Origin: Curtobacterium sp. UNCCL20
GTDB lineage: Bacteria > Actinomycetota > Actinomycetes > Actinomycetales > Microbacteriaceae
Direction of reading: 5' to 3'
Assembly (NCBI RefSeq): GCF_900101675.1
Contig: NZ_FNKG01000001.1
Span: 851,378-915,377, forward strand
DNA: 64,000 nucleotides
A program made the position numbers and the translations under genes. Of this stretch, positions 42,725 to 51,806 are shown piece after piece (the stretch's first letter is position 1; the number at the start of each line of letters is the position of its first letter). The notes beneath the pieces were generated by a model. The model was not told the DNA's origin and did no database searches. It saw only the letters and a program-made list of their open reading frames with translations.

Positions 42725-43786
42725 TCACCGGGGGTTGTCGGCGAGCCACCGGGCGACGTCGTCGCTGCGGAGGGACTGCGAGAGCGACTGCACCTCGAGG
42801 GTGTTCAGCGCGACGTAGGACTGTCCGTCCGTCGACGTCCCGCCGCCCGCCGTCGGCAGCGTGAAGGTGTGGAGGTCGGACGCGCGGATGTCCCGGAGCG
42901 ACCACCCGAGGCCGACGAGCGTCCGGAAGTCCAGCCCGGCGTCGACCGAGAGGTGCTCGCTGACGGCGGCCACGAAGTCCTGGATGCGACCGGGGCTCGT
43001 CAGGGTGTCCCGCGAGAGGGCGCCCTCCACGATGCCGCGCATGAACGCCTGCTGGTTCCGGACGCGCGTGTGGTCGGCGTCGGCGAACGCGGAGCGCTCG
43101 CGGACGAAGGCGAGTGCCCGGTCGCCGTCGAGCTGGTTGGCGCCCCGGGTGAACTGCTCGCCGCCCCGCGCGGTGAACGCCTCCGTCGACCGGACGCTGA
43201 CGCCGCCGAGCGCATCCGTCATGCCCTTGAACCCCCGGAAGTCGATCTCGGCGACGTGGTCGATCCGGACGTCGAGGAGCTGCTCGACCGTCTGCACCGT
43301 CAGCGGCACGCCACCCCACGAGTACGCGGCGTTGATCTTCGCCGTGCCGTGTCCGGGGATGTCGACCCACGAGTCGCGCATGATCGACATGAGGTACACG
43401 CCCCGCTTGTCCGCCGGGACGTGCGCGAGCATGAGGGTGTCGGAGCGACCGCCCCCGACCCGGTCGCCGTCGGGGTCGTCCTGGGCACGGGAGTCCGAGC
43501 CGATGAGCAGGATGTTCTCGGCACCGGTCGACGCCGCGGGCCGTGATCCGCTGGGGAACGGATCCGCGATGACGTCCTTGCCGGCGTCGTAGCTCCGGGC
43601 GAGGCCGCCGACGAAGACACTGGCGACGATCGCGATCACCGCGGCGACGCCGACGAGCGAGCCGAGCGTCGCGAGCAGTGCCACGAGGAACGGCCGCTTC
43701 CGTCGCCGCTTCCGAACCGGTGCCGGGGCGCCCTCGGCAGCGAGATCGGCGAGGTGGGCGAGACGGGCGGCACGGCGCTCGGACAT
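42725..43786 (-). CDS. LytR-CpsA-Psr (LCP) family glycopolymer transferase
   Basis: A 353-residue membrane-anchored protein. A basic cytoplasmic start (VRKRRRKRP) precedes one transmembrane helix at about 33-60. The extracellular LCP domain (about 88-250) has NILLIGSDSRAQDDPDGDRVGGGRSDTLMLAHV, SIMRDSWVDIPGHGTAKINAAYSWGG and DGDRALAFVRERSAFADADHTRVRNQQ. The Asp and Arg residues that bind the pyrophosphate lipid carrier are present. LCP enzymes attach secondary glycopolymers to peptidoglycan. It could attach the glycan made by the cluster at 29.9-40.5 kb (inference). Confidence 0.92.
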   Translation of the reverse strand: MSERRAARLAHLADLAAEGAPAPVRKRRRKRPFLVALLATLGSLVGVAAVIAIVASVFVGGLARSYDAGKDVIADPFPSGSRPAASTGAENILLIGSDSRAQDDPDGDRVGGGRSDTLMLAHVPADKRGVYLMSIMRDSWVDIPGHGTAKINAAYSWGGVPLTVQTVEQLLDVRIDHVAEIDFRGFKGMTDALGGVSVRSTEAFTARGGEQFTRGANQLDGDRALAFVRERSAFADADHTRVRNQQAFMRGIVEGALSRDTLTSPGRIQDFVAAVSEHLSVDAGLDFRTLVGLGWSLRDIRASDLHTFTLPTAGGGTSTDGQSYVALNTLEVQSLSQSLRSDDVARWLADNPR

Positions 43787-43837
43787 CGGGGCTCCTGGCG
43801 GTCAGGTCGGTCCTGATACCGACTGTCCCACCATACC

Positions 43838-43852
43838 GTATTTGTATATCAG
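43838..43852. promoter_or_regulatory. AT-rich patch upstream of the LCP gene
   Basis: GTATTTGTATATCAG (43838-43852) is an AT-rich island 52-66 bp upstream of the LCP start, overlapping the end of the MarR gene. On the minus strand it reads CTGATATACAAATAC, similar to the AT-rich sites before the heptose and glycosyltransferase genes. Confidence 0.35.
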
Positions 43853-44268
43853 ATGCCAGGACTCCGACTGGTGCCTCGGGTCAGCAGGGCGGTCAGGGCA
43901 TCGCGCAGCGCCGGGTCGTCCGGCAGGACGTCGCGCTCGATGTGCCGAGCCGTCTCCCACGCCTGCCGGCCGTGCTCGGTCACCGTCACGATGCGGCGGC
44001 GACGGTCCTCGGGGTGCGGCGAGCGCTCGACGAGGCCGTCACGCTCCATCCGCTCGAGCGTGCGGGACATGGTCTGCGGCTGGACGCGAGCCGTCCGGGC
44101 CAGGGTGTCGGCTCCGGTGGGACCGGTCCGGATCAGGATGTCGATCGCGATGAGCGCGGCGTGCGGCAGGCCGATCGCCCGGAGTCGCTCGTCCCAGTCG
44201 CGTTCGACCGCCCGCGCCGCCGCCGAGAGGAGTCGGCCGAGGGGCCATCCGTCCGGGGCGTCGTTCAT
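43849..44268 (-). CDS. MarR-family regulator divergent from an MMPL exporter
   Basis: A 139-residue winged-helix protein. DNA-binding region: HAALIAIDILIRTGPTGADTLARTARVQPQTMSRTLERMERDGLVERSPHPEDRRRRIVTVTEHG (about 36-100). The recognition helix is QPQTMSRTLERM, and the wing has the typical DRRRRIV. It ends with a short helical dimer segment. Its start is 78 bp from the divergent exporter gene with the perfect palindrome TCAGCATGCTGA between them, so it very likely represses that exporter and itself until a drug-like ligand binds. Confidence 0.9.
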   Translation of the reverse strand: MNDAPDGWPLGRLLSAAARAVERDWDERLRAIGLPHAALIAIDILIRTGPTGADTLARTARVQPQTMSRTLERMERDGLVERSPHPEDRRRRIVTVTEHGRQAWETARHIERDVLPDDPALRDALTALLTRGTSRSPGI

Positions 44269-44311
44269 GCTCGGAGTCTACGGGCGAGAGATCTCCGCGA
44301 TCGTCTAGTAA

Positions 44312-44323
44312 TCAGCATGCTGA
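44312..44323. promoter_or_regulatory. MarR operator before the MMPL exporter
   Basis: TCAGCATGCTGA is a perfect 12-bp palindrome within TAATCAGCATGCTGACGATT, 23 bp before the exporter's GTG start and 44 bp before marR. AT-rich edges on both sides (GTAAT and GATTGG) are usual for MarR sites. Confidence 0.75.
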
Positions 44324-44345
44324 CGATTGGAGTACGCTCACGGTC

Positions 44346-46472
44346 GTGTCCCGCTTCCTCCGCATCGTCCTCCCCGCGCTCGTCATCGTGGCCTGGCTCG
44401 CGATCGCCTCCGTCGGCGGTCCGTTCTTCGGCAAGATCTCCGAGGTCTCGACCAACGACCAGACCTCGTTCCTGCCCGCTTCGGCCGACGCGACCAAGGT
44501 GCAGGAACGGTCGTCCGAGTTCCGCGCGGAGTCGGGGGCGCCGGCGATCATCGTGCTCGAGCGCGACGGCGGACTGACCGCATCCGACCAGACGGCCGCC
44601 ACGGCACTCACCGCGACGCTGTCCGACCGGGACGACGTCCAGGCCGTCAGCCCGGTGATCCCGAGCGAGGACGGCGACGCGGTCGAGGTCGTGGCCACGC
44701 TGACGAAGGCCGCCGACACCGGGAGCGCCGTCGAGGCGATCCGCGCGGACGTCGACCGTGCGCTGCCCTCCGGTGTGCAGGGGTACGTCACGGGGCCGGC
44801 GGGCTTCACGGCCGACCTCACCGAGGCGTTCGCCGGGATCGACGGCATCCTGCTCGGAGTGGCGCTCGCCGCGGTGTTCGTCATCCTCATCATCGTCTAC
44901 CGATCACCGCTCCTGCCGATCCTCGTGCTCGGCACCGCGACCTTCGCCCTCTGCGCCTCGATCCTCGTGGTGTGGTGGCTCGCCAAGGCCGACATCGTCA
45001 CGGTGAACGGGCAGGTGCAGGGCATCCTGTCGATCCTCGTCATCGGTGCGGCGACCGACTACGCGCTCCTCTACACGTCGCGCTTCCGTGAGGCGCTGCG
45101 CGACCACCGCACCGGCTGGGAGGCCACGAGGGCCGCGCTCCGGGGCAGCCTCGAGCCGATCCTCGCTTCGGGTGGGACGGTCATCGTCGGCGTGCTCTGC
45201 CTGCTGCTGTCCGACCTGAACTCGAACAAGGCGCTCGGCCCGGTCGCGGCGATCGGCATCGCGTTCAGCCTCCTCGCCGCACTCACGCTGCTGCCGGCGC
45301 TGCTCCTCGCGTTCCGCCGCGCTGCGTTCTGGCCGCTCCGTCCGGCGTTCGGCAGCGCGCACCCCGTCCTGACCGGGCCCGACGCCCGGGGTGTCTGGGC
45401 GCGGGTCGGCCGGCTCGTCGCGCGGCGCTCGCGGACGGTCTGGATCGTCTGCACGGTGGCGCTCCTCGCGATGGGCACGGGGCTCGTCGGGCTGAAGGCC
45501 GACGGTGTCCCGCAGAGCGACCTCGTCATCGGCAGCTCGCAGGCGCGGGACGGCCAGGACGTGCTCGCCGACCACTTCCCGGGCGGCTCCGGCAGTCCGG
45601 CGCAGGTCATCGGGTCAGCGTCGAAGGCGGACGACCTGGTGCAGGCGATCACCGCGGTGGACGGCGTCGACGGTGTCGTGGCCGCATCGAAGGACTCTCC
45701 GTCGGGGACCGTCCCGATCGCGTCCCGCGGGCAGTCGGGCGGTGACGCCGGGGCGACCCCCACGGTCTCCCGTGGCGACGTCCTGCTCGAGGCCACGCTG
45801 ACCGACGCCGCCGACTCCGACGCGGCCGAGCAGACCGTGCGCGACCTCCGCAGCGCGGTCGAACGGGTCGACCCCGGTGCGATCGTGGGCGGGGTGACGG
45901 CCACCGCGGTCGACACGAACGACACCGGCATCCGTGACCGGTCGGTGATCATCCCGGTGGTGCTCGTCGTGATCCTGCTCATCCTGATGCTCCTGCTCCG
46001 CAGCATCGTCGCCCCGCTCGTCCTCATCGGCAGCGTGATCGTGTCGTTCGCGGCTGCGCTCGGCGTCGGCGCGCTGGTGTTCGACCACGTGTTCCACTTC
46101 CCCGGAGCGGACCCGTCCGTGCCCCTGTACTCGTTCGTGTTCCTGGTGGCGCTGGGGGTGGACTACAACATCTTCCTCATGACCCGGGTCCGGGAAGAGG
46201 CGCTCCGGCACGGTCCCCGTGAGGGCGTGCTCCGCGGTCTCGGCGTCACGGGCGGCGTGATCACCTCGGCGGGTGTCGTCCTCGCGGCGACGTTCGCGGC
46301 CCTCGGCGTGATCCCGATCCTGTTCCTGGCGCAGATCGCGTTCATCGTCGCGTTCGGTGTGCTCCTCGACACGATCGTCGTCCGTTCCCTGCTCGTGCCC
46401 GCCCTGGCGTACGACCTCGGCCGGCGTGCGTGGTGGCCGTCGCGCCTGTCGCGTTCGGCAGCCGACATGTGA
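44346..46472 (+). CDS. MMPL-family RND transporter
   Basis: A 708-residue inner-membrane exporter of the MmpL class. An N-terminal helix (about 5-25) is followed by a soluble porter domain (30-170), then helices 2-6 with GQVQGILSILVIGAATDYALLYTSRFREAL near 222-250. A second soluble domain and a second helix bundle follow (PLYSFVFLVALGVDYNIFLMTRVREEA near 598-625). The two Asp-Tyr membrane motifs carry the proton-relay residues. Substrates of such proteins are lipids or drugs. GTG 44346 has no clear ribosome binding site and may head a leaderless mRNA. It is controlled by the divergent MarR. Confidence 0.92.
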   Translation: MSRFLRIVLPALVIVAWLAIASVGGPFFGKISEVSTNDQTSFLPASADATKVQERSSEFRAESGAPAIIVLERDGGLTASDQTAATALTATLSDRDDVQAVSPVIPSEDGDAVEVVATLTKAADTGSAVEAIRADVDRALPSGVQGYVTGPAGFTADLTEAFAGIDGILLGVALAAVFVILIIVYRSPLLPILVLGTATFALCASILVVWWLAKADIVTVNGQVQGILSILVIGAATDYALLYTSRFREALRDHRTGWEATRAALRGSLEPILASGGTVIVGVLCLLLSDLNSNKALGPVAAIGIAFSLLAALTLLPALLLAFRRAAFWPLRPAFGSAHPVLTGPDARGVWARVGRLVARRSRTVWIVCTVALLAMGTGLVGLKADGVPQSDLVIGSSQARDGQDVLADHFPGGSGSPAQVIGSASKADDLVQAITAVDGVDGVVAASKDSPSGTVPIASRGQSGGDAGATPTVSRGDVLLEATLTDAADSDAAEQTVRDLRSAVERVDPGAIVGGVTATAVDTNDTGIRDRSVIIPVVLVVILLILMLLLRSIVAPLVLIGSVIVSFAAALGVGALVFDHVFHFPGADPSVPLYSFVFLVALGVDYNIFLMTRVREEALRHGPREGVLRGLGVTGGVITSAGVVLAATFAALGVIPILFLAQIAFIVAFGVLLDTIVVRSLLVPALAYDLGRRAWWPSRLSRSAADM

Positions 46473-46484
46473 CACGCTGGGCGC

Positions 46485-47135
46485 ATGCCAGTTCCTTCGA
46501 CGCAGCCCGCAGCCGAGCGGAAGCTCCTCCGTGACACCGTGCAGGACAAGATCCGGGACGCGATCATGGACGGCACGCTCGAGCCCGGGGAGCGTCTCAA
46601 CGACGACGACCTGATCGCCTGGCTCGGCGTCTCCCGGACCCCGATCCGCGAGGCGCTGGCGGAGCTCGCCCGCGCCGGCCTGATCGAGATGGCACCGAAC
46701 CGGTACACCCGGGTCGCGGCGCCCACCAAGGACGAACTCCTCGACGCGTACCGCACGCTGGGTGTCATCTACGGCGGGGTCGCACGGCTCGCAACGCCCC
46801 GCTTCACCGACGGGCAGCGCAAGAAGGTCGTCAAGATGCTCGACGACGTCACCGCGCAGGTCCAGCAGCAGCACCAGGGCGAGGTCGCGCAGAACGGTGC
46901 CGACATCTACGCGATGTGGGCCGACCACTGCGGGAACCCGTCGCTCGAGCAGCTCTGCAAGTCGACCACGGACGGCCTGGCCTTCAAGCTGCGCGTGCCG
47001 GAACTCGCCGAGCTCGTGCCGGCCGACGTGGTCCTGCCGGAGCTCGCGAAGCTCAGGGACGCCGTCGTCGCGAAGGACCCGATCGCGGCGGAACTCGCCA
47101 TGGAGGCGATCCACCTGCTCCCGTCTCGCGACTAG
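46485..47135 (+). CDS. GntR-family transcriptional regulator
   Basis: A 216-residue regulator with an N-terminal GntR winged helix (TVQDKIRDAIMDGTLEPGERLNDDDLIAWLGVSRTPIREALAELARAGLIEM, about 18-68). The C-terminal domain is predicted to be all-helical and FCD-like but lacks the clear metal-binding histidines. It lies 12 nt downstream of the MMPL gene, perhaps sharing its transcript. Its targets are unknown. Confidence 0.85.
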   Translation: MPVPSTQPAAERKLLRDTVQDKIRDAIMDGTLEPGERLNDDDLIAWLGVSRTPIREALAELARAGLIEMAPNRYTRVAAPTKDELLDAYRTLGVIYGGVARLATPRFTDGQRKKVVKMLDDVTAQVQQQHQGEVAQNGADIYAMWADHCGNPSLEQLCKSTTDGLAFKLRVPELAELVPADVVLPELAKLRDAVVAKDPIAAELAMEAIHLLPSRD

Positions 47136-47157
47136 CGCACCGGACGCACCCACCTGA

Positions 47158-47201
47158 CGGCCTGGAGGCACGTGGCGGCCCCGCCCCGCGCCTCCAGGCC
47201 G
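47158..47201. repeat. Long palindrome, copy 7
   Basis: Arms at 47158-47178 and 47181-47201 (CGGCCTGGAGGC at the left edge) pair with two mismatches around a 2-nt loop. It is 22 nt after the GntR stop, between convergent GntR and IclR genes. Confidence 0.83.
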
Positions 47202-47210
47202 CCCGTGCGT

Positions 47211-47268
47211 CCGCGTCGCACCGCGTCGCACCGCGTCGCACCGCGTCGCACCGCGTCGCACCGCGTCG
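47211..47268. repeat. 10-bp tandem repeat array (CCGCGTCGCA)
   Basis: Five perfect copies of CCGCGTCGCA (47211-47260) and a partial sixth run directly up to the IclR stop codon. The period is one helical turn. No dyad is present, so this looks like a slippage-prone minisatellite at the 3' end rather than an operator. Confidence 0.9.
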
Positions 47269-48045
47269 TCAGTGTGCGACGGCGCTGATCATCCCGAGGC
47301 CGACACTGATCCGGTCCGCGACCTCGATGAGGTCCTCGGCGAGGGAGTCCATGTCGCGGTCGCGCAGCTGCGTCACGCGACCGGAGATCGAGAGGGCCGC
47401 CGCGATGCGCCCCGACGCGTTCCGGATCGGTGCGGCGATGCAGAACCGCCCGAGGGCGAGCTCCTGGTTCTCGACGCACCAGCCGCGCTTCGCCGACGCA
47501 GCCAGGTCGGTCGTCAACGCCTCGTGCGAGGTGATCGTGTGGTCCGTGTACCGCGCGAGTTCGTCGCCCAGGAGCGCGATGCGGTCGTCCTGCGACAGGT
47601 CGAGCATGAGCGCCTTCCCGAGGGCCGAGGCGTGCATCGGCTGCCGCATGCCGATCATCGTGTGGGACTTCGGTGCCAGGGACCCCTCGAAGTGGCAGAG
47701 GTAGATGCAGGAGCTGCCGTCCGCCACGCCGACGTTGGCGGTCAGCCCGATCCGGTGGGCGAGCTCCTGGGCGGCGGCGCGGGACTCGCGGTGCACCGGG
47801 TTGTGGTTGAGGCCCTGGCTCGCGAGCTCGAGCACGGCCCGGCCGACCGAGTACCCCTGGGACTCGGGGTCACGGCGCACGTACTCGAGCGACTCCAGCG
47901 TCGCCAGGAGCCGTCCGGTGGTCGAGGTGCCCAGGCCGATCGCCCGCGCGATGTCGGACGCGCGCATCGCACCGTCGGCGGCACCGAGCGCGCCGAGGAC
48001 GGCCGCGGCCCGCTCGATGCTCTGGTTCGGGGGTGTGGTCACCAT
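47269..48045 (-). CDS. IclR-family transcriptional regulator
   Basis: A 258-residue IclR-type regulator. The N-terminal winged helix is at about 8-65 (QSIERAAAVLGALGAADGAMRASDIARAIGLGTSTTGRLLATLESLEYVRRD). The C-terminal GAF-like ligand domain has GMRQPMHASALGKALMLDL near 130 and RNASGRIAAALSISGR near 222. It is followed on the same strand by the gap to the FAD-oxidoreductase gene at 48093, and probably regulates that locus through the 23-bp palindrome at 50365. The start at 48045 has a weak ribosome binding site. Confidence 0.9.
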   Translation of the reverse strand: MVTTPPNQSIERAAAVLGALGAADGAMRASDIARAIGLGTSTTGRLLATLESLEYVRRDPESQGYSVGRAVLELASQGLNHNPVHRESRAAAQELAHRIGLTANVGVADGSSCIYLCHFEGSLAPKSHTMIGMRQPMHASALGKALMLDLSQDDRIALLGDELARYTDHTITSHEALTTDLAASAKRGWCVENQELALGRFCIAAPIRNASGRIAAALSISGRVTQLRDRDMDSLAEDLIEVADRISVGLGMISAVAH

Positions 48046-48092
48046 CCGTTCATTCTGGCCCGCTCCGTCGGCCAGGACACCCTCGCCCCCGG

Positions 48093-50336
48093 TCAGAAGA
48101 CCTTCACCGCGCTCGCGGTGACGAACGGCGACCCGTTCGTGGCGGTCACGACGACGCGCAGCGAGGCCGTCCGGACCGGGGCGACGTCGTGCACGCGGTG
48201 CCGGTGCCGGTTGTCGGTCACGGTCTCGAGGACGCGCCAGTCGCCGTCCACGCACGCCTCGAGCCGGTAGTCACGGGTCAGCGTCGGGACGGCGTCCCAG
48301 TGCGTGCGGTGGTGGTGCAGGTTGATGAGGTCGGCGTCGACGTCGTCGTTCCACACGATCCGCACCTGCCGGACGTCGACGGGCTCCGCCCAGTCGAGGC
48401 GCAGGACGGCGGAGCCGCCCCCGGCCTCCGACGACCACATGTGCGGACCGCCGAACGGGCGCTGGTACCCGTCGACGACCCTGGAGGCACGCCACGCGTC
48501 CGACGACCCGGCTGCGGTGAACGCGAACGAGCGTCCGCGCAGGGCGCGCGCCTCCCAGTCGGTGACCGGTTGGTCGGCCTCCTCGGGGATGTGGTCGTCG
48601 AACTGTGCGTCGTCGGCGGCGCGGGCTCGGAGCGCCAGCACACCGTAGGGGTGGCCGTCGGTGAGGACGAGCCGGACGCCGGCGGTCCGGCGGACGACCA
48701 CGACGGCGTTGCCGGGGACGTCGGGGCGGAACGCGAGGTCGACCACGGCCTCGCCGAGCCCCGCGGGGACGGCGGCGCGGTGGGTCGAGACGCGGTCGAT
48801 CGGCACGGCGTTCTGCGGCTTGCCGGTGGTCCAGAGCTCGACGGTGACCTCGGTGGCGTGGTCGGCGACCGTCCGCAGCCGGAGCTCGCCGAGCGCGGGG
48901 TCGACCGGCAGCACGAGGGCGACGTCGCGGTCGAGCACGAAGACGTCGTCGGTCGCCCACGGGGTGGTGTCGAGGGCGGTGAGCTCGCTGCTCGCACTGA
49001 TCCGGGCACGGCGGGCGAGGTCCGCACCGTCGACGGCCCGGACCCCGATGAGCGGGGCGTCCTCGCGCAGCAGCGTCTGCTGGAGCATCGCCACGTGGGC
49101 GGTTCCGAGCTCCCGCGGGGTCGTGCCGTGCCGGGCGACGAGGTGTGCGGCGGTGCCGGCGGCTTGGCCCAGCGCACTGCACGTCGCCATCACCCGGGTG
49201 GAGCCGAACGCCACGTGGGACGCGGAGATGTTCCGGCCGGCGAACAGCAGGTTCGCGACGTCCGCGGAGTAGAGGGAGCGGAACGGGATGTCGTAGGTGC
49301 CGTCGGTGTAGCGCTGCTGCGCGCCGGCGGTCTCGGCGTACACACCCTCGACGGGGTGCAGGTCGATGGACCACCCGCCGAACGCCACGGTGTCCGGGAA
49401 CGTCCGCTGCTCGAGGAGGTCCTGCTGCGTGAGCGTGTGGTCGCCGACGAACCGCCGGTACTCGCGCTTGCCCGGGATCGCACCGACCCAGTCGAGGGTG
49501 AGGGTGTCGGCGTCGAACGCGCCGGAGTTCTTGATGTGGTCCCAGATGCCGTACACGACACCCCAGAGTTCGTCGCGGATGCGCTCGTTGTCGCTGACGG
49601 TGTCGAGTTCCCCGCCCCACTCGATCCACCAGTAGTTGCAGCCGTTGTCGCCGGTCGTGATCGCGCGGTTCGCCAGGATCGGCGTCGTCGCCAGGTCGAT
49701 GGCGATGGACGGCGGCACGAACTTCTCCGGACGGCCGGTGTCGTGCGTGGAGAAGAAGATCGAGCTCCCGAGCAGTTCGTCGTCGGGTTCGGCCGGCGCC
49801 CACTCCTCGCCGTGCTCGTCGCGTCCCTCGCGGCCGATCCGGTACGACGCGCCGGCGAGGGCGCCGACGAGACCGTCGCCCGTGCAGTCGAGGAACACCG
49901 GGGCCGTGAACGTCGTCTCGATCTCGGACCCCATCGTCCACCCGGTGACGCTCGTGATCCGGGTGGGGCCGTCCCCGTCCGTGGTCGTCACCGTGCGCAC
50001 GTCGGTGTTGAGGTGCAGGTGCACGTTCGGTTCGGCGCGCACGAGGTCGAGCACCACCTGGTCCCAGTACACGGCGTTCCCCTGCGGGTTCCGGTACTGG
50101 TTCTCGAGGAACAGCTCGCCCATGATCCCGGTCTCGCGGGCGAACCGCTGGGTGCCGTGTGCGGTGGCGCCGACGACCCAGACGCGGACCTCGCTGGAGG
50201 AGTTGCCGCCGAGGACGGGGCGGTTGGTCACGAGGGCGACGCTCGAGCCGAGGCGGGCGGCCGCGACGGCCGCACTGACACCGGCGAGACCGCCTCCGAC
50301 GACCACGACGTCGTGGTGCTGTTCACGGGACTGCAT
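48093..50336 (-). CDS. FAD-dependent oxidoreductase with C-terminal discoidin-like domain
   Basis: A 747-residue FAD_oxidored-type protein. VVVVGGGLAGVSAAVAAARLGSSVALVTNRPVLGGNSSSEVRVW near 10-53 contains the dinucleotide loop and the GGNSS motif of this family. A second FAD contact is FAGRNISASHVAFGSTRVMATCSALGQAAGTAA near 360-392. The last part (about 600-747) has the jelly-roll pattern of an F5/8-type carbohydrate-binding module (VDGYQRPFGGPHMWSS, VRQVRIVWND). Family members sit in plant-carbohydrate loci. It shares a divergent promoter with a symporter, so uptake and oxidation of one compound is likely. No signal peptide is seen. Confidence 0.85.
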   Translation of the reverse strand: MQSREQHHDVVVVGGGLAGVSAAVAAARLGSSVALVTNRPVLGGNSSSEVRVWVVGATAHGTQRFARETGIMGELFLENQYRNPQGNAVYWDQVVLDLVRAEPNVHLHLNTDVRTVTTTDGDGPTRITSVTGWTMGSEIETTFTAPVFLDCTGDGLVGALAGASYRIGREGRDEHGEEWAPAEPDDELLGSSIFFSTHDTGRPEKFVPPSIAIDLATTPILANRAITTGDNGCNYWWIEWGGELDTVSDNERIRDELWGVVYGIWDHIKNSGAFDADTLTLDWVGAIPGKREYRRFVGDHTLTQQDLLEQRTFPDTVAFGGWSIDLHPVEGVYAETAGAQQRYTDGTYDIPFRSLYSADVANLLFAGRNISASHVAFGSTRVMATCSALGQAAGTAAHLVARHGTTPRELGTAHVAMLQQTLLREDAPLIGVRAVDGADLARRARISASSELTALDTTPWATDDVFVLDRDVALVLPVDPALGELRLRTVADHATEVTVELWTTGKPQNAVPIDRVSTHRAAVPAGLGEAVVDLAFRPDVPGNAVVVVRRTAGVRLVLTDGHPYGVLALRARAADDAQFDDHIPEEADQPVTDWEARALRGRSFAFTAAGSSDAWRASRVVDGYQRPFGGPHMWSSEAGGGSAVLRLDWAEPVDVRQVRIVWNDDVDADLINLHHHRTHWDAVPTLTRDYRLEACVDGDWRVLETVTDNRHRHRVHDVAPVRTASLRVVVTATNGSPFVTASAVKVF

Positions 50337-50364
50337 GGCGACGAAGGTATCACTGGCTGGCGTT

Positions 50365-50387
50365 ACTTTCCCACTGTGTGGCAAAGT
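50365..50387. promoter_or_regulatory. IclR-type operator between the oxidoreductase and symporter genes
   Basis: ACTTTCCCAC (50365-50374) and GTGGCAAAGT (50378-50387) pair with one mismatch around TGT. The site lies 29 bp from the FAD-oxidoreductase start and 57 bp from the symporter start, so one repressor could govern both. TATCGT at 50403-50408 is a possible -10 for the symporter. Confidence 0.7.
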
Positions 50388-50444
50388 ATGCCCGGCAAGT
50401 GCTATCGTCAACGAACTCTCGACAACGAAGTGTGAGGTCACCCC

Positions 50445-51794
50445 ATGAGCGACGGAACCCGGACGCGCGACAGCGCCGACGCCGCAGCAGCCCCCGACGT
50501 CCAGGCAGCGCTCGGCGACGACGCTCGCCGCCAGAGCATGCGGAAGGTCATCGTCGCCGCGGGCGTCGGGCACTTCGTCGAGTGGTTCGACTTCGGGCTG
50601 TACGGCACCCTGGCCACGGTCATCTCCCTGTACTTCTTCAAGCAGGGTGACCCGCAGGTGGCGCTGCTCTCCGCGTTCGCCGTGTTCGGCGCCGGCTTCG
50701 TGATGCGGCCGCTCGGCGGTCTGTTCTGGGGCTCGCTCGGCGACCGCGTCGGGCGGAAGACCACGCTCGCGACCGTCATCCTCATCACGAGCGGCGCCAC
50801 GGCCGTGATGGGGATCCTCCCCACGTACCAGAGCGTGGGGCTCCTCGCGCCGATCCTGCTCGTCGTGGTCCGCCTCGTGCAGGGCTTCGCGGCCGGTGGC
50901 GAAGGAGCGGGGGCGACGACGCTGCTCGCCGAGTTCGCACCCTCGAACCGACGCGGCTTCGTGACGAGCTTCATCGACGTCTTCGGCTTCGCGGCCTTCA
51001 TCGTGGGTGGCGGGCTCGTGTTCCTCTTCACCGCGCTCGCCGGCGACGACGCCCTCGAAGCCTGGGGATGGCGGGTCCTGTTCCTCGTCGCCCTGCCGCT
51101 CGGCCTGGTCGGGCTGTACCTCCGGACGAAGCTCGAGGACACCCCGGAGTTCCGTGCGCTGAAGGCCAAGGGGGAGCTCGCGAAGAACCCGCTGCGTCGC
51201 TCGCTCCGGACCGGGTGGAAGGCGCTGCTCTTCTGTGTCGGGTTCGTCGTGCTCAAGGCGGTCGGGCACTGGATCCTGCAGACGTTCATGCCGTCGTACC
51301 TGCAGGCCGACCTCGGGTACTCGCCCCTGGTGTCGTACGGCGTCGTCGTCATCGGCTTCATCGTCATCGCGTGCCTCGTGCCGTTCTTCGGGCTCCTCTC
51401 GGACCGGATCGGCCGGAAACCGGTGATGCTCGCCGGATGCGCGGGCTTCCTGGTCCTGACCTACCCGACGCTGATGCTCATGGACGCCGGCAACTTCTGG
51501 GCGGCCGCCGGAGCGATGATGCTGCTCGGACTCTTCATGGCGGCCTTCGACGGTGCGGTCAGCGCGGCGATGGCCGAGCTCTTCCCGACGGCCATCCGGT
51601 ACGGGTCGATGGGCATCGCGTACAACGTCAGCGTCGCCGTCTTCGGCGGGATCACGCCGTACTTCGCGACGTGGCTCATCACCGCGACGGGCAACACGTT
51701 CGCTCCGGCCTTCTACGTGATGGCAGCCGCCGCGATCACCGGGATCACCGTCCTGCGGGCGCGCGAGACGGCGAAGGGCCGGCTCGCGTCGTAG
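50445..51794 (+). CDS. MFS metabolite:H+ symporter (MHS family)
   Basis: A 449-residue transporter of the ProP/KgtP/ShiA type. The first helix VGHFVEWFDFGLYGTLATVISLYFF (about 42-66) is the MHS signature. GSLGDRVGRKTTLA near 99-112 is MFS motif A, and VRLVQGFAAGGEGAGATTLLAE near 141-162 is the conserved helix-4/5 segment. The family imports organic acids, betaines or other carboxylates with protons. With the divergent FAD-oxidoreductase it forms an uptake-and-oxidation pair under the palindrome at 50365. Confidence 0.9.
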   Translation: MSDGTRTRDSADAAAAPDVQAALGDDARRQSMRKVIVAAGVGHFVEWFDFGLYGTLATVISLYFFKQGDPQVALLSAFAVFGAGFVMRPLGGLFWGSLGDRVGRKTTLATVILITSGATAVMGILPTYQSVGLLAPILLVVVRLVQGFAAGGEGAGATTLLAEFAPSNRRGFVTSFIDVFGFAAFIVGGGLVFLFTALAGDDALEAWGWRVLFLVALPLGLVGLYLRTKLEDTPEFRALKAKGELAKNPLRRSLRTGWKALLFCVGFVVLKAVGHWILQTFMPSYLQADLGYSPLVSYGVVVIGFIVIACLVPFFGLLSDRIGRKPVMLAGCAGFLVLTYPTLMLMDAGNFWAAAGAMMLLGLFMAAFDGAVSAAMAELFPTAIRYGSMGIAYNVSVAVFGGITPYFATWLITATGNTFAPAFYVMAAAAITGITVLRARETAKGRLAS

Positions 51795-51806
51795 ACGCGA
51801 CCGTCC

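Noticed and set aside
47211..47268. The 10-bp repeats as a CRISPR array or iteron origin
   Set aside because: There are no spacers between units, no cas or rep genes nearby and the unit is too short. It is a simple tandem repeat.
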